From Methanocorpusculum vombati (lineage in GTDB: Archaea; Halobacteriota; Methanomicrobia; Methanomicrobiales; Methanocorpusculaceae), in NCBI RefSeq assembly GCF_026891935.1, contig NZ_JAPTGC010000003.1, positions 123,240 through 187,239 on the forward strand: 64,000 nucleotides of DNA, given 5' to 3'. The position numbers and the translations under genes were made by a program. The notes under the pieces were generated by a model. It was not told where the DNA came from. It saw only the letters and a program-made list of their open reading frames with translations, and did not search any database. Shown here in pieces: positions 47,389 through 57,439 of this stretch; position 1 is the stretch's first letter; each line of letters opens with the position of its first letter.

Positions 47389-49746
47389 TCAGGGGCTCTG
47401 GTTCTGAAACATCACCGCAAACCGGGTTACCAGGGCGGCGAGGATGAAATAGCCGAGAATTACATGTACCAGCGCGAAAAACATCGTGTAGTAACTAATG
47501 TTTTTCGTCGCAATATCGGTGATGCTGAAAAGAATCATGGTCGTCTGCATCACGCCCATTACCGGCCCGGTCGTATTTGCCAGCAGGGGTGTCGGTTCCA
47601 TCCCAGTTGGAGTTATCATCGGCAGAACCGGTATGAGATAGAGATAGACAAAGGTAAAGATCCCATTCAGCAGGATAAATGCTCCGACAATCGGCCAGGT
47701 TTTGCTGCCGTAGTCGGAGATCATCCAGAACAGTCTGACCGGCAGATTCACAAACACCGATTCAAACATCTGCACGATGCTTTCCAGTACCGCCTTTCCC
47801 GGATGCTCGGCGACGCGGTTCTTCCATGCGGCAATCCCTGCTGCGGCGGTTGCGGATACTGCCTGTATCTTTTGTGCGACGGATGCACCCTCCGCAACAT
47901 ACGGCTGGCGGATTCGCGGAGGTTCGGGTTCTTCCGGAACACCTGCCATCCGTTCAAAAAACCGGAGAATCTTCTTCTCTGCATACCATTCCTCCCACCG
48001 TATCTTGCGGATGTTGCGCAGAAGCCGCGAGTGCAGTTTCGGGTCTACCCGCGAACCGGACAGCCCGACACCGGTAAAGTCTGTATTGCTGTCAATTGCA
48101 CAGTTTGCAATCACCGTCCGGCCGTCCACGCTTGCCAGATAACAGGTTGTCCCAAACAGCGTGGCGTTGCGGAACTTTGCTCCTTCCAGATATGCTTCGG
48201 AGAGATCGGCGCCGGTCAGATCGGCACCGGATAAATCCGCTTCCTTTAAATCCGCTTCCCGGAGATTGGCCTCGGTCATCCGCGCCCGCCACAGCACCGC
48301 ATTCTGCATATCCGTTTCGCGGAGATCGGATCTGGTCAGATCCGCTCCTTCCATGCGTGCTTCTTCCAGTACGGCACGCCGGAGATCGGTTCGCGGCAGT
48401 TTTGTCCGGATGAGTTCTGATCGCAGCAGGGTTACTCCTTTCAGGTCTGCACCGGTCAGATCCGCTTCGGAGAGGACGGCACGCCGCAGGTCCGCATGCC
48501 GCAGGGAACTTCCCCGCAGTACTGCGCCGGTAAGGAGTGCTCCTTCCATTTTTGCGCCGTCAAGTGTTGCGTTCTCCAGATTTGCCCCGGTAAGGTCTGC
48601 GTCACCGAAGTCTGCGCCGGAGAGTTTGGCACGGACAAGTACCGTTTCCCGCAGAGTTGCCGAGGCGAGGTGTGCCCCCACCATGTCGGCATCCGTGAGG
48701 TTTGCCAGTTTCAGATCTGCCCGCATTAGTTCGGTGTCATGGAGATCGGCTCCAAGCAGGTTTGCTTCCTGGAGTTTTACATCCGAAAGGTTTGTTCGGG
48801 CAAGTTTTGCCCGCGCCAGATTTGCTTTCTGCAAATCGGCTTCGGTACCGTTTGCCTGCCGGAGGTCTGCACCGGAAAGGTCTGCTTCAGTGAGCAATGC
48901 TCCGGAAAGATTTGTTTCGTAGAGGTTTGCGGACTGCAATACGGCACAGGAGAGGTCGGCATCCCGCAGGACGGCAAGTCCGAGTTTTGCCTCTTTCATC
49001 CGGGCACTGCCGAGTTTTGCTCCTTCGAGGTTTGCTTTGAAAAGGTCGGCACCGCAGAGGTTGGCTTCGCGGAGGTCTGCGCCGGAGAGGTCGGCTTCGC
49101 GGAGGTCTGCACCGGAGAGATCGGCTTCGCGGAGATCGGCACCGGAGAGATCTGCTTCCCTGAGGTCTGCTCCTTCCATTTTGGCGATGCTTAATTTTGC
49201 TCCGGCAAGGTTTGCTTTGAAGAGGTCGGCTGATTCCAGATTTGCTTCGCGGAGATCGGCATCTGCGAGAACGGTTCCCCGGAGGTCTGCTTCGGTGAGG
49301 GATGCTTCGCGAAGGTCGGCATCGGTGAGATCTGCGTCCCGCAGATCGGCGGTGTCCAGGTTTGCCCGGAAGAGGGAGGCTTTGGCGAGTTTGGCACGCG
49401 CAAGAGAGGCTTTGCTGAGGTCGGCTTTGTAGAGGTTGGCACGTTCGAGGTTTGCGTCCCGCAGTTCAATGCCTTTCAGGTTCAGTTCGGCAAGGCCTGC
49501 TCCGGCAAGGTTGACTCCCGTGGTGTCGCGGGTTTTTGCGGGGACGTCATGGATTCCGGCACGTTCCATCCAGATGTCAGAACCGGAGATTGCTTTGATC
49601 TCTTCTACGATTGCAAGATATGGTTTGTTCCATTCACTGAGATCGCCTGCCTGTACGCAGCGGAGTAACCTGTTGTACTGGTCCTGATCGAATGTTCCGT
49701 TGCCGCCCGGTATTGCGTCTTCCTCGCCCATAAGATACCGATACAT
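47389..49746 (-). CDS. Pentapeptide-repeat protein fused to an ion-channel-like membrane domain
   Basis: 785 residues. Residues about 80-570 are nearly unbroken pentapeptides (ADLxx) forming a long beta helix. A linker with Ala/Gly-rich segments follows, then a C-terminal pore-like domain (GSKTWPIVGAFILLNGIFTFVYLYL ... TTMILFSITDIATKN ... FALVHVILGYFILAALVTRF). The end resembles two-TM ion channel proteins with a pore loop. The N-terminal helical part (RLLRCVQAGDLSEWN) resembles that of the small pentapeptide protein near 7.2 kb. Confidence 0.75.
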   Translation of the reverse strand: MYRYLMGEEDAIPGGNGTFDQDQYNRLLRCVQAGDLSEWNKPYLAIVEEIKAISGSDIWMERAGIHDVPAKTRDTTGVNLAGAGLAELNLKGIELRDANLERANLYKADLSKASLARAKLAKASLFRANLDTADLRDADLTDADLREASLTEADLRGTVLADADLREANLESADLFKANLAGAKLSIAKMEGADLREADLSGADLREADLSGADLREADLSGADLREANLCGADLFKANLEGAKLGSARMKEAKLGLAVLRDADLSCAVLQSANLYETNLSGALLTEADLSGADLRQANGTEADLQKANLARAKLARTNLSDVKLQEANLLGADLHDTELMRADLKLANLTDADMVGAHLASATLRETVLVRAKLSGADFGDADLTGANLENATLDGAKMEGALLTGAVLRGSSLRHADLRRAVLSEADLTGADLKGVTLLRSELIRTKLPRTDLRRAVLEEARMEGADLTRSDLRETDMQNAVLWRARMTEANLREADLKEADLSGADLTGADLSEAYLEGAKFRNATLFGTTCYLASVDGRTVIANCAIDSNTDFTGVGLSGSRVDPKLHSRLLRNIRKIRWEEWYAEKKILRFFERMAGVPEEPEPPRIRQPYVAEGASVAQKIQAVSATAAAGIAAWKNRVAEHPGKAVLESIVQMFESVFVNLPVRLFWMISDYGSKTWPIVGAFILLNGIFTFVYLYLIPVLPMITPTGMEPTPLLANTTGPVMGVMQTTMILFSITDIATKNISYYTMFFALVHVILGYFILAALVTRFAVMFQNQSP

Positions 49747-49901
49747 CTCTCCTGAGATACGATAAGGGTAACGTAAAACGTGTCATCAGGGAGACGTTGC
49801 CCAATTTTTTCTCATCCGCTCTACCGTAGCAACTTCCCGAAAAAAATCTGCCGCACAAATGTTCTCTTGAAAAAAAGTGATTATGAGGGATCACAAAAAA
49901 A

Positions 49902-51377
49902 TTATTCTTCTGCGTCCTCGGACTCCGCAGCCGCACGGGCAAGCATAGCTTTTTCCAGCTTCTGCACCTTTGCCGATAGCGACGGAACCGTCAGCACTGC
50001 CGCATCGCGTTCTTGCGGCGGGTTCATCCGTGCCGCATTCTCATATCCCGCGACATCCGCTGCAACATCTGTTGGCAGATTCTCTGCTTTCTGTAACATC
50101 TCCAGCATCTCATTGCTGAAGTACGTATCCAGCACAATCTTTCTCTTTGTCATGTGCGACAGCTCGCCGATAAACCGGCAGATCTGATCCAGCTCGAACG
50201 GCGTAATCTGGCGGGCGAACTCATACTCTTCAATTCTCTGAAGCGTACGGACAATTGCTTCAAGAGCTTCGGGCGTCACCACAAAGACCGTACAGCGATC
50301 GGATGCAAACACAAACTCCGTAAGCTGTGCAGCAACGGTGTTCGGCACCACAAGATACGCTTCACCGCGGACTCCGTCCTCCTTTGCCGCTTCAAACAGT
50401 TCTGCCGCCTCTGCGGCAACGCGTCCTGCAAAGGTGGCAGTCTCGTCCGGGGACGCGGGGGAAACCGTATTGAAGAACACATAACTGCTGTTCACCAGAA
50501 CCGCAAAGTCCGGATGTGCCGTGCCCCGATAGGTTGCCTCTGTCTTCAGATCCAGATGCAGATCAGAACAGACCTTTGTCAGCACTTCGCCCACACGGGC
50601 ATGATGACCCTCGAAGATCTCCACCATACTCTGCCGTGCTGCAAGTTCTGCGGCCTTCTTCTCTTCCTCAAGCTTTGCCGAAAGCGCATTCAGGCGTTCC
50701 GCCTCAACCGCAAGCGCCGCATACTTTGCATCGCGCTCGTCCACATAGCCGTCAATTTCCGCCTGCCGTGCGGCGATCTCCTTTGCGGCCGCATCCAGCT
50801 CCCTGCGCAGACCGTCAATCTCCGACTCGCGGCAGAGATACTGTTCGCGGAACGTTCTTGCCTGATCATTGTCTGCAAGATGTGCTGTGCGTTCTGCGGC
50901 CAGATCCGCAGCCAGGGCGTCGCGGTCAGCGGACAAAGTGGTATGAGCGGCGGACAGTTCTTTGTACTGATCGTTTAGTGCGGCAAGCTCTGCCTGGCGG
51001 GCACCTTCGGCAGCTTTCCACTGTTCGGCAGAACTTGCGTTCGCGGACGCGGTTTTCGTCATCTCGGCGAGTTTTTCCTCTAAAATCTCCTGTTCTTCCG
51101 AAAGACTGTCCACCTCGCCGTGGAGATCTTCATTCAGCGACTTTACCTCGGTCAGACGGGAGTTCAGGCTGCCGATCTCGGTTTCCCGTGACGCCGCAAG
51201 CCCTTCTGTTTCGGCAAGCTTCTGCTGCGTCCGGGCGAGATCCTCCACCAGAACCTTATACTCCTCTTCCGCAACTGCCGCTGCATCACAGATCTTCTTC
51301 CAGGAAAAAAGGCGTGCCCCGGCACCTGCCTCACGGACCTTTCCGAAGAATGCACCAAGATTATCCGAATCGCTCAT
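49902..51377 (-). CDS. Coiled-coil protein, paralogue 1, with degenerate RmuC-like C-terminus
   Basis: 491 residues. A short N-terminal LFSWKKICDAAAVAEEEY block, a long coiled coil (about 45-260), then a globular C-terminal domain (HPDFAVLVNSSYVFFNTVSPAS ... EAYLVVPNT ... CTVFVVTPEALEAIVRTLQRI) that recalls RmuC, in which a nuclease-fold domain follows a coiled coil. The catalytic Asp/Lys residues are not obvious. The neighbour upstream shares this layout. No function is known. Confidence 0.65.
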   Translation of the reverse strand: MSDSDNLGAFFGKVREAGAGARLFSWKKICDAAAVAEEEYKVLVEDLARTQQKLAETEGLAASRETEIGSLNSRLTEVKSLNEDLHGEVDSLSEEQEILEEKLAEMTKTASANASSAEQWKAAEGARQAELAALNDQYKELSAAHTTLSADRDALAADLAAERTAHLADNDQARTFREQYLCRESEIDGLRRELDAAAKEIAARQAEIDGYVDERDAKYAALAVEAERLNALSAKLEEEKKAAELAARQSMVEIFEGHHARVGEVLTKVCSDLHLDLKTEATYRGTAHPDFAVLVNSSYVFFNTVSPASPDETATFAGRVAAEAAELFEAAKEDGVRGEAYLVVPNTVAAQLTEFVFASDRCTVFVVTPEALEAIVRTLQRIEEYEFARQITPFELDQICRFIGELSHMTKRKIVLDTYFSNEMLEMLQKAENLPTDVAADVAGYENAARMNPPQERDAAVLTVPSLSAKVQKLEKAMLARAAAESEDAEE

Positions 51378-51460
51378 AATCTAATCAGGAAGATATATGT
51401 GTTTCCTATCAGATAATACATTCGCATTCTCCAATAGGAAAATCAAACAGAAAAAAAGGG

Positions 51461-52876
51461 TTACTGGACCTGGGTCTTTTCGTAGACCACAAACCGGGCC
51501 ACCATCCGGACGGCGCCGACAATCTGTGACGGCGTAATAACCTGCACCGAACACAGCGGCGAGGCATACAGACACTTCGTCAGATACATCATGCACTCGT
51601 CCGGGACAACGACAAACGCCTCTTTCCGGCAGTTGACCGTATCAACCATGTTTGCCAGTTTCTTAGCGACCTCGCGAACCAGACCATCAGCTCCCCGCAG
51701 TTCCTCGTATGATGCCGGGGCGAACGCCGCAAACAGGACGTGGTGACCGCTTATCTGGGCAAGGAAGCCGTACTTCTCCACCGCAGGAGCGGTTCCTGCC
51801 GCTTCTGCGATGCAGGCAAGGGTCTTGTCGCCGTGTTTTTTCCATTCTTCCAGGATTTCATCGGTGATGGCCGAGTAGGTGGATAGTGTCTGCTGTTTTG
51901 CGGAGAGATCGGACTGCAGGGACTGCTTGGTCTGTTCGAGCTGATTGATCTCTTTTGCAAGTTTTGCCTGTTCCTCTTTCAGTTCTTCCTGTTTCTGCCG
52001 GAACTCTGAGTCGGCCTGAACGGTTGCAAAGCCCATGCGGTTGATCTCGGTCAGCATCTGCTTTTTGACATCTTTTAAGGCGCTCAGTTCCTGTTTCAGT
52101 CCGACAATCTCCTTTTCGCGGGAGTCAAGCGTGGTCTTCAGGCGGTGAATCTCGGTTAAATCACATTCACGCTGGTATTTCCAGGAGTCAACCGTCCGGG
52201 TAAGTTCGTGAATGGTCGGGACATACAGGCGGCTTCTCTCCTCGAAGTCCGCATTGAGGTCATCGATCTCTTTTGCGTGGGTATAGTTGAGGCGGGTGAT
52301 GGTCTCTTCGGCTGCGGCAAGCCGGTCAAGTGTACCGTTCTTTTCGTGCAGGAGGGCGGTGTACTCGGTTGTCAGCGTGGTATAACGTTCGGTCTTCTCC
52401 GCAAGCTCGGTTTCCTTTTGTGCAAGTGACTGCGAAAGCTCCGCAGATCTGCCGGCTGCATCCGCAAGGTCAGCCTCAAGCCGGGCAATCTGCTTTTTCT
52501 GGGAGGTGATGGTCTCTTCCTGCTGGTGAATCGTGGTTTCTTTGCACGCTTCATCCTCTGCCCAGTTTTTGGTATTGGCCTCGTAACTTTCCTTCAGGAG
52601 CTCATGCGCGGCGGTTTCCTCCGCAAGCTTCGCAGACAGCCGTGCAGATTCTTCGGCTGCCTGAGTATATTTTGCGGTAAGCTCGGCAATTTCGCGTTTG
52701 AGCTGTTCGATATTTTTATTTGCAGCTGAAAGCGTTCCCGCAATTTCCAGATATTCATTTTCCGCAGATACTATCTCGGACTGGATTTTGCCCCAGGAAA
52801 ACAGCCGTTCCGAAACCCCGATTCCCGAAAGCTTGCGGTATCGGTTTGAACCTCCTGCACTCGTATTGTCAACCAT
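51461..52876 (-). CDS. Coiled-coil protein, paralogue 2
   Basis: 471 residues with the same plan as the previous gene: LFSWGKIQSEIVSAENEY start, long coiled coil (about 45-335), and C-terminal domain (YGFLAQISGHHVLFAAFAPASYEEL ... EAFVVVPDECMMYLTKCLY ... CSVQVITPSQIVGAVRMVARF). The C-terminal VVPD/TPSQ blocks align with the VVPN/TPEA blocks of paralogue 1. The pair is probably an ancient duplication. Confidence 0.65.
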   Translation of the reverse strand: MVDNTSAGGSNRYRKLSGIGVSERLFSWGKIQSEIVSAENEYLEIAGTLSAANKNIEQLKREIAELTAKYTQAAEESARLSAKLAEETAAHELLKESYEANTKNWAEDEACKETTIHQQEETITSQKKQIARLEADLADAAGRSAELSQSLAQKETELAEKTERYTTLTTEYTALLHEKNGTLDRLAAAEETITRLNYTHAKEIDDLNADFEERSRLYVPTIHELTRTVDSWKYQRECDLTEIHRLKTTLDSREKEIVGLKQELSALKDVKKQMLTEINRMGFATVQADSEFRQKQEELKEEQAKLAKEINQLEQTKQSLQSDLSAKQQTLSTYSAITDEILEEWKKHGDKTLACIAEAAGTAPAVEKYGFLAQISGHHVLFAAFAPASYEELRGADGLVREVAKKLANMVDTVNCRKEAFVVVPDECMMYLTKCLYASPLCSVQVITPSQIVGAVRMVARFVVYEKTQVQ

Positions 52877-53021
52877 GCCTCTGATACCTACTATATTTAT
52901 ATCATCATCAGATATGAAGATAAATGTTCGTTTTCCTTACTGCGGGTGCCTGCGTTTCTGCCGGAACGGATATTCAGTACCGGGATAGATGTTTCCCCTC
53001 CCAAACCGGAGTTTGGTCTTT

Positions 53022-53465
53022 TCAGTTTTTCTCACGTTTGTTTGCTGCTTCGAGTTTGAGCAGATCTTTTTTGATCTGCAGATCAGGCGTGAATCCGCCA
53101 AGTGTTCCGTCTGCTGCTACCACACGGTGACAGGGAACGATTAACGCGGTCGGGTTCTTTGCCATGGCGTTGCCGACGACCCGCGGATGCGTGTCGGCGG
53201 CAAGGGCAATTTCCCGGTACGTCCGTGTTTCTCCGTAGGGGATCTCCGCAACCGCCCGGTAGATGCGGGCATAGGCGGAGTCTCCGGAGACGGCGGAGGA
53301 GACGAGGGGTGAAAACGAGTCGGTTTTTCCTGCAAGAAACTTCGTGAACGGTACCGGCACCGCACCTGCCGGTGCGGTGCGGACAAACTGTACCTGATGG
53401 ACGGTGTTTCCCTCCCAGGAGACGATCACCTTCCAGAGGCCGAATTTACAGGATCCGGTCTGCAT
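53022..53465 (-). CDS. ogt: Methylated-DNA--protein-cysteine methyltransferase
   Basis: 147 residues from ATG 53465, five bases downstream of the helicase stop. Active-site loop ALIVPCHRVVAADGTLGGF with nucleophile Cys; helix-turn-helix NAMAKNP and the IPYGETRTYREIALAA block typical of Ogt/MGMT. It repairs O6-alkylguanine by irreversible methyl transfer. A longer frame upstream is a shadow of the helicase gene. Confidence 0.92.
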   Translation of the reverse strand: MQTGSCKFGLWKVIVSWEGNTVHQVQFVRTAPAGAVPVPFTKFLAGKTDSFSPLVSSAVSGDSAYARIYRAVAEIPYGETRTYREIALAADTHPRVVGNAMAKNPTALIVPCHRVVAADGTLGGFTPDLQIKKDLLKLEAANKREKN

Positions 53466-53470
53466 CCGTT

Positions 53471-55480
53471 TCACTTCCACTTCGCAAGAATTGCCGGCAG
53501 GGTATCTGCGTCGCACTCTTTTACTTCCGCACGCATCCAGGGCGGGAGACCGGAAAAGATCTCCGGGTCCAGGAACCGTTCCTCGCCGAGAAGCAGAACG
53601 CCCCGGTCGGTTTCGGTACGGAGTACGCGGCCTAATGCCTGCATTGCCTTGTTCATCGCCGGAAGGGTGTAGGCGATGAACTCTCCTTCGGCACCGAACT
53701 TGCGGCGGAAGTAGCTGTTGACCATTCTCCGCACCTGCGTGAACGGGGCGAGCGGCAGCCCGACTACCATTGCGGCGGTCAGCTGATCGCCGCGATAGTC
53801 GAGGCCCTCGCTCCATTTGCCGCCGCAGACGGCAAACATGATCCCGGATTTCCGCCGGGCGGGCAGCGTTACAAACTCTTTGAGTGCGGCGTTGGCCTCT
53901 TCGGTTTCGCGGGGTTCGATGAACACCTGTTTGGTGCGGATTTTTCCGTCGCAGAGTTTTGCGTACTGGCTCTGAAGCTGATACGAGGGGAAGTAGATCG
54001 CAACATTGCCGGGGAGTTTTGCGAAGCTGAGGATGCTTGCTACAATTGCGTCGGTGTTTTCTTTGTTCTGCCGCCGTGAGAATGCCGTGGTGATGTCGCG
54101 GCTTGCGAGCACCAGCCGGTTTTCTTTGGGGAAGGAGTTCGGCAGGGAGAGGGTTGCGACCGGCATTTCGCCGAAGTAGTAGCGGCGGTAGGAGTCAACG
54201 GGGGCGAGGGTTCCGCTGATGAGAACGGTCGCCGCGTGCATGGAGACCATCTCCTGTAACCGTCCGGCAGGGTCGATGTTGCGTACTTCGAGCGTTATGG
54301 TCTCGCCGTCTTTGACATAGACGGTCAGAAATGCCGGGTCGGAGGAGGACCGGTAAATCCGGAACAGGAATTCGCAGAGCCGTTCGATTGCGGTTTCGCG
54401 GTATTCGGCTTTCTGGATGCTTGCTTCGCGGAGTGTTTCTTTGATTGCGAGCAGGTCGTCTAAGATGTCGTCGAGTTTCGGGTAGAGGGAGCCTTTGATC
54501 AGAAGACGGTTGAAGATTGCCGGATCAAACCAGTCCTCGATTTCGTTTGAGCGTTTGAGTCCGTTCATGAACTCGGCGATGCGGGGGAGGACGTGCCGGA
54601 CGGCGTCGGCTCCCCGGACTTTTCCGCGCAGGGAGGCGAGTTCATGGGAGGCGTTTTCGATGTCGGTTTCGTTGAGGCGGATGCTCTGAATGCTCTGGAC
54701 GACGTCGCCGAGGTTGTGGGCTTCGTCCAGGAGCATCATGACGTCGGAGGGTTCGCACTGGAGGGTGACGTAGAGCTGTTCGCGGATGTCGTCGTTGAAG
54801 AGGTGGTGATAGTTGAGGATGACGACGTCTGCTCCGCGGGCGGCGGAGAGCATGAGGTCGTAGGGACAGACGCTGCCGGCAAATTCGTGGAGGTCGGCGG
54901 GCATGACGACGCCTTTCTGCGCCCGTTCGGTTTTGGTGCGCATTTCCGGAGAGGGAATCATGCGGCGTCCGCCGTCTTCTCCCTGGACGAAGACGCGGCT
55001 GTTGATGAAGTAGGGGCAGATCATCGGGTGGTCGCGGTCCTGTTTGCGGATCTGTTCCTGAATCATTTTGTCTTTTGCGGGTACCATGGAGCCGCGGTCG
55101 GCCCGTTCCTGCATGAGGGCGGTGGAGAATGCTTTGACGCCTTCACATCTGCGGTAGACGTCGCCGTAGCCGCCTAAGGGGCACATGTTTCCTTTGCCGA
55201 TGAGGTAGACGAATTTGAGGTCGCGCTTTTTTTTCTGCCGGATGAGTTCGAGTTCGCGGATGAAGATCTGGAGCTGGGAGATGGTGCGGACGGCGACGAA
55301 GATTTTTTTGCCGTTTGCTTCGGCAAGCAGCGGGGCGATGACGCTGGATTTCCCGCTGCCGGTCGGGGCGTCGATCATGAGGATGCCGCCTTCCCGTGCG
55401 GTTTTTGCTACCGTTTCCAGCATTTCCTTCTGGTTTTTCCGGTAGGACTGGTAGGGGAAGTAGTCGGCGATGGATGACAT
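53471..55480 (-). CDS. XPD/DinG-type Fe-S DNA helicase
   Basis: 669 residues from ATG 55480. Walker A APTGSGKSSVIAPLL, DEAH box LLDEAHNLGD, and an Fe-S cluster domain set by cysteines in NMCPLGGYG, RRCEGVK, MICPYFIN and SVCPYDLML. Motif VI-type QALGRVLRTETDRGVLLLGEERF near the C-terminus. Family XPD/Rad3; it unwinds DNA 5'-3' in repair. It sits with ogt in a repair operon. Confidence 0.88.
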   Translation of the reverse strand: MSSIADYFPYQSYRKNQKEMLETVAKTAREGGILMIDAPTGSGKSSVIAPLLAEANGKKIFVAVRTISQLQIFIRELELIRQKKKRDLKFVYLIGKGNMCPLGGYGDVYRRCEGVKAFSTALMQERADRGSMVPAKDKMIQEQIRKQDRDHPMICPYFINSRVFVQGEDGGRRMIPSPEMRTKTERAQKGVVMPADLHEFAGSVCPYDLMLSAARGADVVILNYHHLFNDDIREQLYVTLQCEPSDVMMLLDEAHNLGDVVQSIQSIRLNETDIENASHELASLRGKVRGADAVRHVLPRIAEFMNGLKRSNEIEDWFDPAIFNRLLIKGSLYPKLDDILDDLLAIKETLREASIQKAEYRETAIERLCEFLFRIYRSSSDPAFLTVYVKDGETITLEVRNIDPAGRLQEMVSMHAATVLISGTLAPVDSYRRYYFGEMPVATLSLPNSFPKENRLVLASRDITTAFSRRQNKENTDAIVASILSFAKLPGNVAIYFPSYQLQSQYAKLCDGKIRTKQVFIEPRETEEANAALKEFVTLPARRKSGIMFAVCGGKWSEGLDYRGDQLTAAMVVGLPLAPFTQVRRMVNSYFRRKFGAEGEFIAYTLPAMNKAMQALGRVLRTETDRGVLLLGEERFLDPEIFSGLPPWMRAEVKECDADTLPAILAKWK

Positions 55481-55545
55481 TGATAGAATAGTATTGGGTG
55501 TTGAGGGATAATGGAGTTGCGCTTTGCGGGATGTAGGGGGTGCAC

Positions 55546-56358
55546 TCACTCCTCTTTTTCTTTGAGCCGGTACGTAAACGAACGCCCGGATTTTGTTCTG
55601 AGAACAAGATGCATTTTTTCCAGACGAACGAGATGCCAGTACACAACAGAAACAGAAATGGCCAGATCTTCTGCGATCTGTTTTCGGGACTGTCCGGGTT
55701 TTTCTGCAAGATAGTGAAGAATTTTTTCTGCGGTCGGGTCCCTTCCGATCCGTTCCCTCTGGATGGACACCGAATCAAGTACATCTTTTTTGGTTGCATA
55801 ACGGGCACGGCGGGATCCGGAACTTTTGTAAACCTTCTGTTCCCGCAGGAGTTTTCTCAGATGATGTACAACCGATCCCCGCGATACGCCGACACTCTTC
55901 ACAATCTCTGCAAGCGATGCTGCGGGATGCTCTGCTACATATTCGAGAATTTTTTGCGGCACCACCGATACCGGTTTTTCCTTCGGGGCAAACCGCAGCA
56001 GCAGAATGACCCCGAGAAGTGCAAAAAGGATCGGCGTACAGAACCTGACCGGTTCGCGCAGGGCTGTATCTGCAACCAGCGAAAATACCGAAAGAACAAT
56101 ACTCTGCCGGGTATGCTGACTGCTGATCCCCGTTGCGTACGGCGCAAACCGGATGATTGGCGTGGTACTGCCAAGACCGCTTTCCAGCGTGTGCGGATCT
56201 TCGGCAAACGGCTCTATGTGATAGGGTCCGACAGAATGAACACCGGCTATTTCCATGCCCGCAAAGAACCATCCGCCGAAAATACCGAGAAGGAGAAGGA
56301 CTGCGCTGCCAAGAAGGAGTACGGCGCGGATTCCGGCAGGATTAGTATTCTCTGACAT
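55546..56358 (-). CDS. Membrane-bound transcriptional regulator with two winged-helix domains
   Basis: 270 residues from ATG 56358. Two N-terminal TM segments (VLLLGSAVLLLLGIFGGWFF; PILFALLGVILLLRF) enclose an exported loop. Two winged helices follow: PASLAEIVKSVGVSRGSVVHHLRKLL, and QSRKQIAEDLAISVSVVYWHLVRLEKMHL. The layout is a sensor loop outside with DNA-binding domains inside. The start overlaps the preceding gene's stop, so it probably regulates or works with that exported protein. Confidence 0.75.
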   Translation of the reverse strand: MSENTNPAGIRAVLLLGSAVLLLLGIFGGWFFAGMEIAGVHSVGPYHIEPFAEDPHTLESGLGSTTPIIRFAPYATGISSQHTRQSIVLSVFSLVADTALREPVRFCTPILFALLGVILLLRFAPKEKPVSVVPQKILEYVAEHPAASLAEIVKSVGVSRGSVVHHLRKLLREQKVYKSSGSRRARYATKKDVLDSVSIQRERIGRDPTAEKILHYLAEKPGQSRKQIAEDLAISVSVVYWHLVRLEKMHLVLRTKSGRSFTYRLKEKEE

Positions 56359-57439
56359 GTATCTGATACGGCTGATGGCGTAACGGTTCCTCGCTTCCGG
56401 AGACTTCAATGCCCCATTCTCCGGCAAGTGACTGCGACGCGGTGATGTTCAACGGGATTTTGCCGTCCGCAATGTGATCATACCGATCCGTGTACGGTCC
56501 CAGAACATACCCGTCCGGCGTGATGAGGGTGAGAGTTACGGGCGATTCCGGATCGTCCCACGTGAGGGCGATGCGAACCTCTGACGTGGTATTCCCCACC
56601 ACATAGTCATAGTGGGTCGGATGCCCGGGAACACAGGTTCCGTTCCGGAACAGCACAAAATCATCCCTGCCTTTTGGAGGATCGATCCGGATCGGTTTTT
56701 CGGTTGGCAAAATCCCGGCTTTGAAATACAGCGGCGTTATCGGGATGCAGCCCGAAACATGTTCTCCGGGGATACGTTCATGGCACTGGATACTGTCCAC
56801 CATCCATTTTCCTGCAAAAAAATCCAGAGGGGTCGGGGCGGTCGAAATCCGGAGAGAAAGATGGAGTTCCAGCACATCAGTACCGGAGAGGGTATCCGGA
56901 AAACAGACCAGAGATGCCGTACTGCCTGCCGGTTCGTATACTGCATCTCCCGATTCCCGCATACAGTAAGGGGAAAGAGTTGATTCCATCTCCGGAACCA
57001 AACGGAGGGAACCGTATCCTCCCGGAACTCTCCCGGAGAGGATCATATCCGGATACCAGATGCTGTCCTCGCGAAACTCTGCGTGAATTTCTTTCAACGG
57101 TATGACTGTTGCAGTAAACGCGATCATGTTCCCATAGGGAGTTTCTGTAACCCGGCTGGTCCATCCGTCAAAGGTTTGCGTGTACTGTTCCTGGGAAAAT
57201 GCCGAAGTCTGATGAATAGAGAGGAGCGGGAAGTACACCACTACCGGTTCCTCTGCGGTACTGTTGGCAAGGCCGGTTGTTTCGATGCTGTAATCAAGAG
57301 AAGAACCGGTTGCCGCAACCCAGTAATGGCTTCCCATGTATATCCCGAGAAATCCTGTAAAAACTAGTAGGAAAAAAAGAGCCAGTGTGATAAAAATATG
57401 AAGAGATTTTTGCTCTTCGGCCATCTCTTTTCTCTTCAT
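56342..57439 (-). CDS. Exported protein with N-terminal membrane anchor
   Basis: 365 residues. One N-terminal TM segment (SLHIFITLALFFLLVFTGFLGIYMG), then a large beta-rich exterior domain with several cysteines and ending in Ig-like pattern (ALTWDDPESPVTLTLITPDGYVLGPYTDRYDHI). Overlaps the membrane regulator gene by 17 bases, suggesting a surface sensing pair. Confidence 0.62.
   Translation of the reverse strand: MKRKEMAEEQKSLHIFITLALFFLLVFTGFLGIYMGSHYWVAATGSSLDYSIETTGLANSTAEEPVVVYFPLLSIHQTSAFSQEQYTQTFDGWTSRVTETPYGNMIAFTATVIPLKEIHAEFREDSIWYPDMILSGRVPGGYGSLRLVPEMESTLSPYCMRESGDAVYEPAGSTASLVCFPDTLSGTDVLELHLSLRISTAPTPLDFFAGKWMVDSIQCHERIPGEHVSGCIPITPLYFKAGILPTEKPIRIDPPKGRDDFVLFRNGTCVPGHPTHYDYVVGNTTSEVRIALTWDDPESPVTLTLITPDGYVLGPYTDRYDHIADGKIPLNITASQSLAGEWGIEVSGSEEPLRHQPYQIHVREY

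Noticed and set aside
48161..49432. Long plus-strand ORFs made of RSAPxRSAS repeats
   Set aside because: Reverse-frame image of the pentapeptide repeats on the minus strand.
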